Numbered from the stretch's first letter, positions 1 to 9,661 are shown. The stretch is 63,789 nucleotides of DNA from Betaproteobacteria bacterium (GCA_018970865.1 JAGWVN010000008.1:1-63789), one strand, 5' to 3'. Notes: a model not told the origin generated them from the letters alone. A program made the numbers and translations.

Positions 1-344
1 GGCCAGCCGACCGTCAGCACGGTGCGTCCCTCAAAGGCCTGAAGCTGCGGGGCGACGGCCTCGAATCGCAGACGGATGCCGCGAACCTCGGCCGTGAGGG
101 TGGCATCGGCGAGTTCCGCGACCGCCGGCCACGCGTTGTCAGCCTGCGTCAGCCGCAGACCCTGCTCGCTCACCTGCAGCCGCAGATCCTCGAGGGGACG
201 GGCGCCCGCGCGGGTGGGCGCGAGGCGCACCCGCTCCCGGCTGGCCATCAGCTCGGTCAGGATGAGCCGGATGGTCTGCGCATCGGTCTCGGGCTGATAA
301 GCCAGGTTCCGGTCGCCCTGCGGCTCGGCGGCAAGCAGCGACAT
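1..344 (-). CDS. ycgR: YcgR-like flagellar brake protein, N-terminal part (cut by window edge)
   Basis: The reading frame runs off the left edge; about 114 codons are visible. The proposed ATG at 344 lies 38 bp after the fliT stop. No strong Shine-Dalgarno is visible, so the start is provisional. The visible part has a helical stretch (TIRLILTELMASRERVRL), then beta-rich sequence ending near FEGRTVLTVGWP. This fits the YcgR N-terminal domain that precedes PilZ. In that family the PilZ domain binds cyclic-di-GMP and the protein slows the flagellar motor. The PilZ motif itself (RxxxR, DxSxxG) would lie outside the window and was not seen. The call therefore rests on weak N-terminal similarity plus position at the end of a flagellar operon. 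Confidence 0.5.
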   Translation of the reverse strand, partial: MSLLAAEPQGDRNLAYQPETDAQTIRLILTELMASRERVRLAPTRAGARPLEDLRLQVSEQGLRLTQADNAWPAVAELADATLTAEVRGIRLRFEAVAPQLQAFEGRTVLTVGW

Positions 345-382
345 GACGCCCGGCGAACTGGCAGGCAGGGATGCGGTGAGGC

Positions 383-745
383 TCAGTTCCAGGCGGCCCG
401 AGGCGCGCCCTGCTGCCGCTCCAGCGGGGGGGCGAACATCCGCGCCAGGCCGTCCTGCCAGGGTTCGGCCAGCTTGCGCAGCTCGCCGTCGATCAGGAGG
501 ATGCGCTTCATGATGCGCAGCTTCTCGCGCAGCGCCGCCGTCGGCAGCGTGGTCTGGGGACGGGCGCGCAGGCCTTCGATCAGCGCGCGCGTGGCCCGCT
601 CCAGGTCGGCAACCCGATCCCAGTCATCCTGGCGGGCGGCCTCGAGCATGATCTGGCACAGGCCTTCCACCCGCTGGTAATCGGCGAGGACCGACTCGGC
701 AGAATCGCTCTGCAGGGCGGGCATGGGCAGTGGGCGGGACATCAT
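383..745 (-). CDS. fliT: Flagellar export chaperone FliT-like protein
   Basis: This small protein (120 aa) is predicted to be mostly helical, with heptad-like stretches around residues 18-85 (for example QRVEGLCQIMLEAA). That matches the size and character of FliT, which holds the filament-cap protein FliD unfolded for type III export and, in enterics, also binds FlhDC. The start overlaps the fliS stop in a TGATG arrangement, which implies translational coupling. FliT is poorly conserved, so the assignment leans on the fliD-fliS-fliT order. It starts with two consecutive Met codons, either of which could be used. Confidence 0.75.
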   Translation of the reverse strand: MMSRPLPMPALQSDSAESVLADYQRVEGLCQIMLEAARQDDWDRVADLERATRALIEGLRARPQTTLPTAALREKLRIMKRILLIDGELRKLAEPWQDGLARMFAPPLERQQGAPRAAWN

Positions 746-1224
746 CAGCGCGCCTGCATCAGGGAGCGCAGCGCGGGGCGGGCCGGCGCCGCGCTGCTGG
801 CCGGGCCTTGCGCCGCAGCGGCCGTCGACCCGCCGCGGCCGGGCGCGATCTGCGCCCAGGCGCTCGAGACCGTGTCCAGGAGCTCGCCGACCTCGGTCAG
901 GATCTCGGGATCGTTGCGCAGCGAGGCGGTCAGAAGCCGTCCCATCAGGTAGGTGTAGAGCGTGCGCAGGTTGCCGGTGAGTTCGCCACCGCGGTCGTCG
1001 AGGCTGGCGCGCAGGCCCTCGTCGATGATCCGGATCACGCGGGTGATCGCCTCGCCCTTGGCGGCGTAGTCCTTGCGCTCCATGGCGCTGGCGGCCTTGC
1101 GCAGGAACTCGTGCGCGCCGTCGAACAGCATGGCGATCAGCTTGTGCGGCGTGGCATCGGCGATCGCGGTCTCCACGCCGAGCTGGCGGTAGGCGACGGC
1201 ATTGCTTCGGTACGGTGCGAACAT
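745..1224 (-). CDS. fliS: Flagellin export chaperone FliS
   Basis: FliS binds the C-terminal end of flagellin in the cytoplasm and prevents premature polymerisation before export. The protein (159 aa) opens with the family pattern MFAPYRSNAVAYRQLGVET and contains HKLIAMLFDGAHEFLRKA and LYTYLMGRLLTASLRND, the helical-bundle core. An Ala/Pro-rich tail of about 35 residues follows. The open frame extends to 1290, but ATG at 1224 is chosen because GGAG sits just upstream and the family N-terminus begins there. It lies 86 bp downstream of fliD and is coupled to fliT at its end. Confidence 0.92.
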   Translation of the reverse strand: MFAPYRSNAVAYRQLGVETAIADATPHKLIAMLFDGAHEFLRKAASAMERKDYAAKGEAITRVIRIIDEGLRASLDDRGGELTGNLRTLYTYLMGRLLTASLRNDPEILTEVGELLDTVSSAWAQIAPGRGGSTAAAAQGPASSAAPARPALRSLMQAR

Positions 1225-1310
1225 CGGGCAGCTCCAGTGAGGTCTTGCCCTAGTTATCGGCCTCGCCGCGGCGCGCTTGAGAGGTCGCAAGCGCGGAAAT
1301 GCCGGGGAAA

Positions 1311-2729
1311 TCAGCCGAACTTCGACAGAAGCGAGGTGGCCGCGCCGCTGATCTCGCTGATGTTCTTGTTCACCGCGGAATACTGGTCGGTCAGCCGCTT
1401 CTCGATCGCGGCCAGGCGCACCTTGAGGCTGGCCTGGGCATCGGTGTTCTGCGTCTGGCGGCTCCGGAGCGCGTCCTGCGCGGCGGGGATCGCGCCCCCG
1501 CTGCCCAGCACGCCGGTGATCAGGGTATCCATCTTGCGGGCGATGCCGTTCAGGCTGTTGTCGGTGCTGCTGGAATTGGCGAAGAGGTACTTGAGCTTCT
1601 CGGGGGTGGCCAGGAACGGGTCGAGGCGGGTGCTGTTCACCCGCAGGGAGCCGTCGCGCTGCAGCTCGATGCCTGCGTCGGAGAGCCGGGTGAGATCCCC
1701 GCTGGACAGGCTGGAGGAGAGCGTGGACCTCAGCTGGCGCTGCAGGCCGATGAAGGTGTTGTTGCCCTGCAGCGGTCCGGCCACCTTGGTCTCGGCGTTG
1801 TAGGCCGTGGCCACATTGATGTTGCTGTTGGTCTCGTTCCAGGCGTTCACGAACTTGTCGATGATGCCCCGCATGGCGGTGGTGTTGGTCGAGACCGTGA
1901 TGTTCACATTGCCGGTACCCGCCTTGCGCAGATCCAGGCTGACATTCTCGATCGCGCCCGACACCGTGTTGGTGCTCGAGGTAACCGTGAGCCCGCTGAT
2001 GGTCACCGAGGCATCCTGAGCCGCCTGGGTCTGGGTGAGGTTCTTGCCGCTGCCCGCCGCCTTCGTCGGATCGTAAGCGAGGCGCGAGAGGCCACTGGCC
2101 GAGTCGGTGTTGCTGCCGTCGCCGTCCACCACCGTCATGCTGATGCTGTTCTTGGCGCCGGTGGCCGAACTGCGCAGCACCAGCCGCGAGCCGTTGCCGT
2201 CATCGACGATCGAGGCGCTCACGCCGGTGCCGGTGGTGGCGTTGATGGCATCGCGCACCTGGCTGAGGGTCGAGCCGGCCGCCACGGTGACATTCACCGC
2301 GCTGCCCGCGCCGGTGAAGGTGTTGGTGCCGCTGTTGTAGGTCCCGAGCTGGATCGAGAGCGTGCCGCCCCCGATCACCGCGTCGCTGCCGGAAAAGCTG
2401 CTGCTGGCCAGGGTCTGTCGTTGCGCCAGCTGATTGACCGTCACATCGTAGACGCCCGGCACCGCGCCGGTGCTGCTGGTGGCCTTGACGGCAGTCTCGT
2501 CGCTGCTGCTGGCGCTCACCTGCTGCCAGTTGCTGAGGCTGGTCAGATCGCGGGCGGCAGACTGCAGGTTGGACAGGGCGCCCTGCACCCGACCCACCGC
2601 CGAGAGCTTGGTGCTGATGCCGGTCGCCGTGGTCTGGAGCGCCTGCAGCGGCTGGCGCTCGATGCTCATCAGCTGCGAAACGATTCCCTGAACATCGATG
2701 GCGCCGGCGGCGCTTGAAATCGTGGCCAT
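1311..2729 (-). CDS. fliD: Flagellar filament cap protein FliD (hook-associated protein 2)
   Basis: FliD forms the cap at the growing filament tip that folds incoming flagellin. The 472-aa product has the typical N-terminus (AAGAIDVQGIVSQLMSIERQPL), a long Ser/Thr/Gly-rich central part, and a C-terminal helical segment with LTDQYSAVNKNISEI. Those are the FliD_N and FliD_C regions. A CGGAGA ribosome-binding site precedes the ATG. The gene follows the flagellin genes on the same strand but is separated from them by a strong stem-loop (2812-2841), so it probably has its own promoter or depends on read-through. No sigma-28 box could be recognised. Confidence 0.95.
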   Translation of the reverse strand: MATISSAAGAIDVQGIVSQLMSIERQPLQALQTTATGISTKLSAVGRVQGALSNLQSAARDLTSLSNWQQVSASSSDETAVKATSSTGAVPGVYDVTVNQLAQRQTLASSSFSGSDAVIGGGTLSIQLGTYNSGTNTFTGAGSAVNVTVAAGSTLSQVRDAINATTGTGVSASIVDDGNGSRLVLRSSATGAKNSISMTVVDGDGSNTDSASGLSRLAYDPTKAAGSGKNLTQTQAAQDASVTISGLTVTSSTNTVSGAIENVSLDLRKAGTGNVNITVSTNTTAMRGIIDKFVNAWNETNSNINVATAYNAETKVAGPLQGNNTFIGLQRQLRSTLSSSLSSGDLTRLSDAGIELQRDGSLRVNSTRLDPFLATPEKLKYLFANSSSTDNSLNGIARKMDTLITGVLGSGGAIPAAQDALRSRQTQNTDAQASLKVRLAAIEKRLTDQYSAVNKNISEISGAATSLLSKFG

Positions 2730-2811
2730 GCTGATCTCCGGATGAAGGGGCGGACGAGTGTCGTGGTCTGGTCAGGCTGCCTGCCGTGAGAGGGCTTGCG
2801 CCAGAACCAAG

Positions 2812-2841
2812 AGCGCGCCTGCGGCATGCCGCGGGCGCGCT
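2812..2841 (-). terminator. Stem-loop after the downstream flagellin gene
   Basis: This is a near-perfect 30-bp palindrome. AGCGCGCCT-GCGGCA pairs with TGCCGC-GGGCGCGCT, with one T:G position. It lies 28 bp past the flagellin stop and is followed on the minus strand by a weak T-containing tract (TCTTGGTTCT). It probably ends most flagellin transcripts before fliD. The poor T-run leaves attenuation or a processing structure as alternatives. Confidence 0.55.
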
Positions 2842-2868
2842 TCAGGTGGAGTCGACCCGAACGGCGGC

Positions 2869-3792
2869 TTAGCCGCGCAGCAGCTGCAGCACCTGCTGCG
2901 GCAACTGGTTGGCCTGCGACAGCATCGCAACACCGGCCTGCTGAAGCACCTGGGCACGCGCCAGACGGGCGGTTTCCTGGGCATAGTCGGCGTCCACGAT
3001 CCGGCTGCGGGCTGCGGCCTGGTTCTCGAGGGCGACATTCAGGTTCGAGATCACCGCATCGAAGCGGTTCTGGGCGGCGCCGAAGGTCGAGCGGGCCACG
3101 TTGACCTGCTGCAGCGCGAAGTCGATCACTTCGACCGCGCCGAGTGCGCCCGAGCCCATCGTCGCGCCCGAGTACAGGGCGAAGTCGGCGGAGGCGGCCG
3201 CGCTGCCCCGGGTGCCCACCGTGCTGATGTCGATTGAACCGCTGGCCGACCGGGCCACCGCGCCGGTGTCCGAACTCGACACCGTGCTGGTGTTCATGAT
3301 GTTGATCGCGCTCACCGAGATCTGGTCGTTCGCCGTGGCGTTCGATCCGATCTGGAAGTCGAAGGTGGTGGTCTGGGTCAGGATGGAGTTGCCGTTGAAG
3401 CGCGTGGTCTGCGCCGTGCGGTTGATCTCCGATTGCAGCTGCGCGAACTCGTTCTGCAGGGCCGAGCGGTCGGCGGTGTTGTTCGTGGCGTTGGCCGACT
3501 GCACCGCCAGTTCGCGCATGCGCTGCAGGAGGTCGCTGATCTTGCCGAGCGCGCCTTCTGCCGTCTGGGCCAGCGAGATCGCGTCGTTGGCGTTGCGCAT
3601 GGCCACGGTCATGCCCTTGGCCTGCGCGTTCATGCGTTCGGCGATCGCCAAGCCGGCCGCATCGTCCTTGGCGCTGTTCACCCGCATGCCGGACGAGAGC
3701 CGCTGGATCGAGACCGCCAGGTTGTTCTGTGAATTGGAGAGATTTCGCTGCGCGTTCAGCGAAGTCAGGTTGGTGTTGATGATCTGGGTCAT
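2869..3792 (-). CDS. fliC: Flagellin (downstream paralogue)
   Basis: This is the structural subunit of the flagellar filament, 307 aa. The N-terminal D0/D1 region ([34 protein letters not shown]) and the C-terminal D1/D0 region ([38 protein letters not shown]) are intact. The central variable part, about residues 160-215, is short, as in minimal two-domain flagellins without D2/D3. A GAGGAG ribosome-binding site lies 7 bp before the ATG. The ends are nearly the same as in the neighbouring paralogue and the middle differs. The two genes are probably a tandem duplication. Confidence 0.95.
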   Translation of the reverse strand: MTQIINTNLTSLNAQRNLSNSQNNLAVSIQRLSSGMRVNSAKDDAAGLAIAERMNAQAKGMTVAMRNANDAISLAQTAEGALGKISDLLQRMRELAVQSANATNNTADRSALQNEFAQLQSEINRTAQTTRFNGNSILTQTTTFDFQIGSNATANDQISVSAINIMNTSTVSSSDTGAVARSASGSIDISTVGTRGSAAASADFALYSGATMGSGALGAVEVIDFALQQVNVARSTFGAAQNRFDAVISNLNVALENQAAARSRIVDADYAQETARLARAQVLQQAGVAMLSQANQLPQQVLQLLRG

Positions 3793-3923
3793 GGGACGAC
3801 TCCTCGTCGTAGGATTGACGAGTCGAGTGTCCTCTCATCGGACGCGGCAGAGTTCGCCGATAAGCGCCGGAAAAGCCGGTCATTTGCGAAGGGGGTCCGG
3901 GCCCGCCAGGGCGGCGCAGCCGG

Positions 3924-3963
3924 AAAAAACCGCCCGGCCGATCCTCGCGGATCGACCGGACGG
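3924..3963 (-). terminator. Rho-independent terminator of the upstream flagellin
   Basis: On the minus strand a stem of about 15 bp (CCGTCCGGTCGATCC / GGATCGGCCGGGCGG) encloses a GCGA loop and is followed directly by six T residues (3924-3929). It begins 7 bp after the flagellin stop codon. This is a textbook intrinsic terminator, so the two flagellin genes are probably transcribed separately. Confidence 0.9.
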
Positions 3964-3970
3964 CGAGGGC

Positions 3971-4894
3971 TCAGCGCAGCAGCGACAGCACCTGGTTGGG
4001 TGCCGCGTTGGCCTGCGAGAGCATCGCGATGCCGGCCTGCTGGAGCACCTGGGCGCGGGCGAGCGTGGCGGTCTCGCGCGCGTAGTCGGTGTCCACGATC
4101 CGGCTGCGGGCGGCGGCCTGATTCTCGATCGAGATGTTCAGGTTGGAGATCACCGCGTCGAAGCGGTTCTGCACCGCGCCGAAGGTCGAGCGCGCCGAGT
4201 TCACCTGCGCCAGGGCGAAGTCCAGCACCTCCACGGCGCCGAGCGCGCCGGTGCCCATGCTGGCCACCGCCCCGTACGCCGCGAAGTTGGCTGCGCCGGC
4301 GGCGCTGCCCCGGACACCCACCGTGCTGATGTCGATGCAGGTCGCGTTCGTCACCCGGGCCAGCGCGCCGACATCGCTGTTGGCGGACGTCGTCGTGCTG
4401 AGCACATTCAGCGCGCTGACCGAGATCTGATCGTTGGTGGTGGCGTTCGACCCGATCTGGAAGTCGAAGCTGGTGGTCTGCGTCAGGATCAGGTTGCCGT
4501 TGAACCGGGTGGTGTTGGCGGTTCGGGTGATCTCGGTCTGCAGCTGGTTGAACTCGTTCTGCAGGGCCGTGCGGTCGGTGGAGCTGTTGGTGGCGTTGGT
4601 CGACTGGATCGCCAGCTCCCGCATCCGCTGCAGCATGCCATTCATGCTGCCCAGCGCGCCTTCGGCGGTCTGCGCGAGCGAGACCGCGTCGTTGGCATTG
4701 CGGCGGGCGATCTCCATGCCGCGCGACTGCGCGCTCATCCGTTCCGAGATCGCGAGGCCGGCAGCGTCGTCCTTGGCGCTGTTGACCCGCATGCCGGTGG
4801 ACAGGCGGTTGATCGAGGTGGCCAGATTCGCCGAGTTGCTGGACAGGTTTCGCTGCGCGTTCAGCGACAGCACATTGGTGTTGATGATCGTCAT
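3971..4894 (-). CDS. fliC: Flagellin (upstream paralogue, contains a cysteine)
   Basis: This 307-aa filament protein has conserved D0/D1 ends ([34 protein letters not shown], and C-terminal QAGIAMLSQANAAPNQVLSLL). An AAAGGA ribosome-binding site precedes the ATG, and an intrinsic terminator follows the stop. The surface-exposed central region differs from the paralogue and contains Cys186 (within NATCIDIS). The paralogue has Ser at the matching site, and cysteine is rare in flagellins. No sigma-28 promoter could be identified in the 219 bp upstream. Its own terminator suggests a monocistronic unit. Confidence 0.95.
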   Translation of the reverse strand: MTIINTNVLSLNAQRNLSSNSANLATSINRLSTGMRVNSAKDDAAGLAISERMSAQSRGMEIARRNANDAVSLAQTAEGALGSMNGMLQRMRELAIQSTNATNSSTDRTALQNEFNQLQTEITRTANTTRFNGNLILTQTTSFDFQIGSNATTNDQISVSALNVLSTTTSANSDVGALARVTNATCIDISTVGVRGSAAGAANFAAYGAVASMGTGALGAVEVLDFALAQVNSARSTFGAVQNRFDAVISNLNISIENQAAARSRIVDTDYARETATLARAQVLQQAGIAMLSQANAAPNQVLSLLR

Positions 4895-5113
4895 GATCGT
4901 CCTTTCAAGCTCGAGACAATGGGTGAATCAGATGTCTTGTCATGGTCCCCTTGGACTTTTCCTGACATGCGCATTGCGCTGCCATTCGCGGCATCGGCGG
5001 TCCGGTGAAATCCGGCCGCTCGCGATGCCGGCTGCGTCGCCTGGGCGGCGGTCGCGCCGGGCGCTGGATGGCTGACTGACGGGGCACTCCGGTCATGCGT
5101 ATCGGGCAGTCGC

Positions 5114-6289
5114 TCACTTCGATTCCTTCACCAGCCGGTCACCGATCGGCTGCAATGGGCGGGCGTTCATGGGATACAGCCGCGAGAAGATCGCGATCTG
5201 CTCGGTCGACACGGTCACCGGCTCCTTCATCACCAGCCACAGCACGCCTTCGCTGCAGGGCGGGGTGGTGAGCGAGCCCATGTAGGTGTAGTAGCCGCGG
5301 TTCACCGGCAGCAGCTGCTCGAGTTCGAGCGGCGCCGTGCCGGCAAGCGGCTCATTGCGTTCCAACGGCAGGCTGTTCCAGACCGCCTGGATGGTGGGGT
5401 TGGGCTGGCCGCGGTCGAGCAGCACCGCCACCACCGCCAGCCGGCCGTCAGGGTCCTTGTGGACCAGGTGCGCCACCATGTCGAAGACGCGCCCGTCCAC
5501 CCGTTCCTCGGCCGGCCGGTGGAAGTGGAACTGGACCAGCTCGTAGCGCCGTCCCATCACCGACAGCGTGTTGCCGGGGCTGGTGGTCACCTGCACGGTG
5601 TGGCCGTTGTCAATCACCGAGAAGGCGCTTGCCCGGTACTCGAAGCGGATGGGCTCGAGATCCACCTGGATGCCGCCGCGGATGTTGATCGGCGACTGTC
5701 TCGCGCCTTCCGCGCAGCGCGCGAACTCGGGCTTCAGGCGCCACCAGTTCTCGGGGCCGCCGTTTCCGCTGTAGCTCCAGTGAACCGCCTGGCCATGCCC
5801 CTGGCTGCCGGCTTCGCGTGCGGCCGCCAGGTGCGGGCCGGCGCCATCGCCACGCGCGGTTGCGTGGCCGCCGGGCGCTGCGGCAGCGGTGGTCGCGGGT
5901 GGCCGCGGTCTTGGCGCCGCGCTTGCGGCCGGTGGCTCGGGCGCCTTCACCCGGATCACCAGCCCGTTGGTGGGCGAGCTGCGCGCATCGCGGGAGCGGG
6001 ACAGTGACTCGGCGATCTTCGCGCCCAGGCTCTGCAGCTGCGCGGCCTCCTGCGCCTCCTTCGCGCTGGCGGTTGCCCTGGCCTCGCGCGATTCCTTTGC
6101 GGGCTTCGGCTCGGCGCCGTCTCGCGCGCTGCGCGCAGGCTTCGGTTCAGGGGCGTCGCTTGCGACGGCGAGCAGGGGCAAGGCCAGGCTCGTCGCGGTC
6201 AGCAGTACCGCGAGCGGATGGGCGCGGCGTCGTCCGGCGGGGTCGGGCGGTGCGTGCGGCAGGCGAAACGGGTCGCAACCGGTTTTCAT
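5114..6289 (-). CDS. Periplasmic alpha-type carbonic anhydrase with long low-complexity N-terminus
   Basis: The predicted product (391 aa) interconverts CO2 and bicarbonate. The alpha-CA domain starts near residue 168. Zinc ligands are visible as QFHFH (His255, His257) and HLVH (His274). SPINI (199-203) and SLTTPPCSEG are further family signatures. A cationic, hydrophobic N-terminus (residues about 20-43, ending AVASDA) fits a signal peptide. Between them lie about 120 residues rich in Ala, Pro, Glu and Arg, with a short helical coiled-coil-like part (KEAQEAAQLQSLGAKIAESL). Most alpha-CAs are 230-260 aa, so this extension is unusual. ATG at 6289 was chosen over an upstream start because it gives the best signal peptide. 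The gene follows yaeQ by 123 bp. Confidence 0.9.
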   Translation of the reverse strand: MKTGCDPFRLPHAPPDPAGRRRAHPLAVLLTATSLALPLLAVASDAPEPKPARSARDGAEPKPAKESREARATASAKEAQEAAQLQSLGAKIAESLSRSRDARSSPTNGLVIRVKAPEPPAASAAPRPRPPATTAAAAPGGHATARGDGAGPHLAAAREAGSQGHGQAVHWSYSGNGGPENWWRLKPEFARCAEGARQSPINIRGGIQVDLEPIRFEYRASAFSVIDNGHTVQVTTSPGNTLSVMGRRYELVQFHFHRPAEERVDGRVFDMVAHLVHKDPDGRLAVVAVLLDRGQPNPTIQAVWNSLPLERNEPLAGTAPLELEQLLPVNRGYYTYMGSLTTPPCSEGVLWLVMKEPVTVSTEQIAIFSRLYPMNARPLQPIGDRLVKESK

Positions 6290-6412
6290 GGCGGCAGGAG
6301 TCCTCGGTCGAACGCCGGACAGAGCCACGATGGCGGTGATCCGGCGGTTCGCCGGTGCTTCGGCACCCGGGCCGAAGACTTGAGGACTCGGCGGCGACCG
6401 GCCGCCGCTCGC

Positions 6413-6988
6413 CTACTGGCGGTCGGTCTCGCGGCCGCCGTCGGGCAGGCCGGGCTTGAGCACGGTCAGGCGGATGGTGGCGCTGCGCTGGCCGTCGCTG
6501 GCCAGCACCTCGCCCTCCTGCACCGTGCATGACAGGCTCATGGTCCGCTGCGCCATCGCGGCCAGCGCCCGCGTGCCGTCCTCGTCACACTGCAGCACCT
6601 GAAGATGGGGGTGACGGGCGAGCCCGCCCTGGTTCTGCCGCCACCAGAGATCGGCCCGCGCCCCGCCGTAGGCAAGCAGCACCACCCGGGGCGCTCGGGC
6701 CGCGGCCTTGCGCAGCCACTTCTCGTCGGGCAGGCCCACGGCGATCCACAGCTGCAGTTGCCCGGTGTCGTCGCTGATCGCCAGATCGGGCTCGTCCTCG
6801 CTGGACAGGCCACGCCCGAAACCCAATGCCGGGTCGGCATGCAGCGCGAAGGCCAGCACGCGGACCATCAGCCGCTCCTCGGTCTCGGAGGGGTGGCGGG
6901 CGAGCGTGAGGGCGTGGTCGGCGTAGTACCCGCGGTCGAGGTCGGCGACCGACAGCTGGGCCTTGTAGATCGTGGATCGCAGCGCCAT
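6413..6988 (-). CDS. yaeQ: YaeQ family protein
   Basis: This 191-aa protein matches the YaeQ family in length and in blocks such as MALRSTIYKAQLSVADLDRG, YYADHALTLARHPSETEERL and PDEKWLRKAAARA. YaeQ has a restriction-endonuclease-like (PD-(D/E)XK-type) fold. Its biological role is not established; the E. coli protein was once linked to suppression of RfaH loss. The longer open frame upstream (to 7618) is antisense to the GMC oxidoreductase and lacks family sequence, so ATG at 6988 is used. It is transcribed divergently from the GMC gene across a 72-bp gap. Confidence 0.9.
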   Translation of the reverse strand: MALRSTIYKAQLSVADLDRGYYADHALTLARHPSETEERLMVRVLAFALHADPALGFGRGLSSEDEPDLAISDDTGQLQLWIAVGLPDEKWLRKAAARAPRVVLLAYGGARADLWWRQNQGGLARHPHLQVLQCDEDGTRALAAMAQRTMSLSCTVQEGEVLASDGQRSATIRLTVLKPGLPDGGRETDRQ

Positions 6989-7031
6989 GGTGCCGCAGGG
7001 TAGCAGAGCGCGCCCGCCGGTTAGGATAGGT

Positions 7032-7051
7032 GCTGCCGGCGGTCCGGCAGC
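7032..7051 (+). promoter_or_regulatory. Hairpin in the 5' leader of the GMC oxidoreductase gene
   Basis: GCTGCCGG-CGGT-CCGGCAGC forms a perfect 8-bp stem with a 4-base loop. It ends directly against the GGAG ribosome-binding site at 7052-7055. A TAGGAT sequence at 7022-7027 could be a -10 element. The hairpin could affect ribosome access or mRNA stability, or serve as an operator palindrome; none of these is shown. Confidence 0.4.
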
Positions 7052-7060
7052 GGAGTCATC

Positions 7061-8656
7061 ATGTTCGACTATGTGATCGTGGGCGGCGGCTCGGCGGGCT
7101 GCGTGCTGGCCGGGCGTCTGAGCGAGGATCCGCGCGTGCGGGTCTGCCTCCTGGAGGCCGGCCCGCCCGATGACAGCGTGCTCATCCGAATGCCCGCCGG
7201 CCTGGCGCTGCTCGCGAAGACCCAGCAGGCCAACTGGGGACTGCAGACCGTGCCGCAGCCCGGGCTGGGCGGTCGACGCGGTTATCAGCCGCGCGGCAAG
7301 GTGCTGGGCGGCTCCAGTTCCATCAACGCCATGATCTACATCCGCGGCCACCCGGCTGACTACGACGACTGGGCCGCGCAGGGCAATCCCGGCTGGGCCT
7401 GGTCCGATGTGCTGCCCTGCTTCCGTCGGGCCGAGAACAACGAGCGCGGCGGCGACGACTTTCATGGCGTGGGCGGCCCGCTCAATGTCATGGATCTGCG
7501 CTCGCCGAACCCCTTCGGCCCGCGCTTCATCGAAGCGGCAAGCCAGTGCGGGCATGCCATCAATCGCGACTTCAACGGCCCTGACCCTGAAGGCGTGGGG
7601 CCGTATCAGGTCACCCACCGCAACGGCGAGCGCTTCAGCGCGGCGCGCGCCTACCTCGAGCCGGCGCGCAGCCGGCCCAACCTCAGCGTGGTCACCGGCG
7701 CGCAGGTCACGCGGGTGATGGTCGAGGCCGGCCGGGCCTGCGGCGTGGAGTACCGGCTGGGGGGCGAAACCCGTCAGGCCCTGGCTGCGGCCGAGGTGCT
7801 GCTGTCGGCCGGCGCCTTCGGCTCACCGCAGCTGCTGATGCTCTCGGGCATCGGGCCGGGCGAGCACCTGCGCAGCCTGGGGCTGCCGGTTCTGGTCGAC
7901 CAGCCCGGCGTGGGCGCGCAGCTGCACGACCACATCGATGTGGTGCAGGTGTTCGACGCGCCCGGCGCGCATGATCTGTTCGCGCTCTCCTTGCCCGGCG
8001 CGGTGCGCGCGCTGCGCGGCCTGATGCAGTGGCGGCGCGAGCGTCGCGGCATGCTCACCACCAATTTCGCCGAGGCGGGCGGCTTCATCCGCAGCGACCC
8101 GGCCGAGCCGATCCCCGATCTGCAGTTGCACTTCGTGATCGGCAAGCTGGTCGATCACGGCCGCAAGACCGTCTTCGGGCCGGGCTTCTCCTGCCATGTC
8201 TGCCTGCTGCGTCCGCGCAGCCGCGGCAGCGTGCGCCTGGCCAGCCCCGATCCGGCCGCCGCGCCGCTGATCGATCCGGCCTTCCTCACCGACCCCGACG
8301 ACCTGCGCCGCCTGGTGCGCGGTTTCCGGCTGATGCGCGAGATCATGCACGCGCCGGCGCTGGCGCCCTGGCGGGGGCGTGAACTCGGTGGTTCGGCCGA
8401 GGCCACCAGCGATGCGCAGATCGAGGCCTTCATCCGCGATCACGCCGACACCATCTACCACCCCGTGGGCAGCTGCCGCATGGGGCCCGGCGAGCAGGAT
8501 GTGGTCGATGCGCGCTTGCGGGTGCGCGGCCTGAGCGGGCTGCGGGTGGTGGACGCCTCGGTGATGCCGGCGATCGTCGGCGGCAACACCAACGCGCCCA
8601 CCATCATGATCGCCGAGCGCGCGGTGGATTTCATCCGCGCGGCCCGCGCGGGCTGA
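7061..8656 (+). CDS. GMC-family alcohol dehydrogenase, AlkJ-like
   Basis: This 531-aa flavoprotein is predicted to oxidise alcohols with FAD and pass electrons to a quinone or other acceptor. The FAD-binding motif VIVGGGSAGCVLAGRL is at residues 5-20, with LEAGPPD after it. GMC signatures GKVLGGSSSINAMIYIRGH (about 86-104) and SAGAFGSPQLLMLSGIG (about 250-266) are present. The C-terminal catalytic region has YHPVGSCRMG and GNTNAPTIMIAE. The pattern closely recalls AlkJ, the medium-chain alkanol dehydrogenase of alkane degraders, as I remember that sequence. It has GGAG upstream and no close operon partner; the next gene is convergent. A role in alkanol oxidation alongside the CYP153-like P450 further along is inference. 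Confidence 0.88.
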   Translation: MFDYVIVGGGSAGCVLAGRLSEDPRVRVCLLEAGPPDDSVLIRMPAGLALLAKTQQANWGLQTVPQPGLGGRRGYQPRGKVLGGSSSINAMIYIRGHPADYDDWAAQGNPGWAWSDVLPCFRRAENNERGGDDFHGVGGPLNVMDLRSPNPFGPRFIEAASQCGHAINRDFNGPDPEGVGPYQVTHRNGERFSAARAYLEPARSRPNLSVVTGAQVTRVMVEAGRACGVEYRLGGETRQALAAAEVLLSAGAFGSPQLLMLSGIGPGEHLRSLGLPVLVDQPGVGAQLHDHIDVVQVFDAPGAHDLFALSLPGAVRALRGLMQWRRERRGMLTTNFAEAGGFIRSDPAEPIPDLQLHFVIGKLVDHGRKTVFGPGFSCHVCLLRPRSRGSVRLASPDPAAAPLIDPAFLTDPDDLRRLVRGFRLMREIMHAPALAPWRGRELGGSAEATSDAQIEAFIRDHADTIYHPVGSCRMGPGEQDVVDARLRVRGLSGLRVVDASVMPAIVGGNTNAPTIMIAERAVDFIRAARAG

Positions 8657-8722
8657 GCGGCGCGGCCCCAGGGCAGGCCGGGCGCGTGCCGCGGCCCGGC
8701 CGGCGCAGACGGGACGCCCGGC

Positions 8723-9661
<939 letters not shown>

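Noticed and set aside
3856-3863. GCCGATAA on the plus strand, the exact sigma-28 -10 sequence, between the flagellin genes
   Set aside because: It points away from the downstream flagellin gene and no TAAA-type -35 element lies 11 bp upstream. It is probably chance.
2669-3883. Long minus-strand frame overlapping both fliD and flagellin sequence
   Set aside because: It is a shadow frame with high Arg/Gln/Gly content typical of GC-rich antisense or alternate frames; the flagellin frame is clearly the real one.
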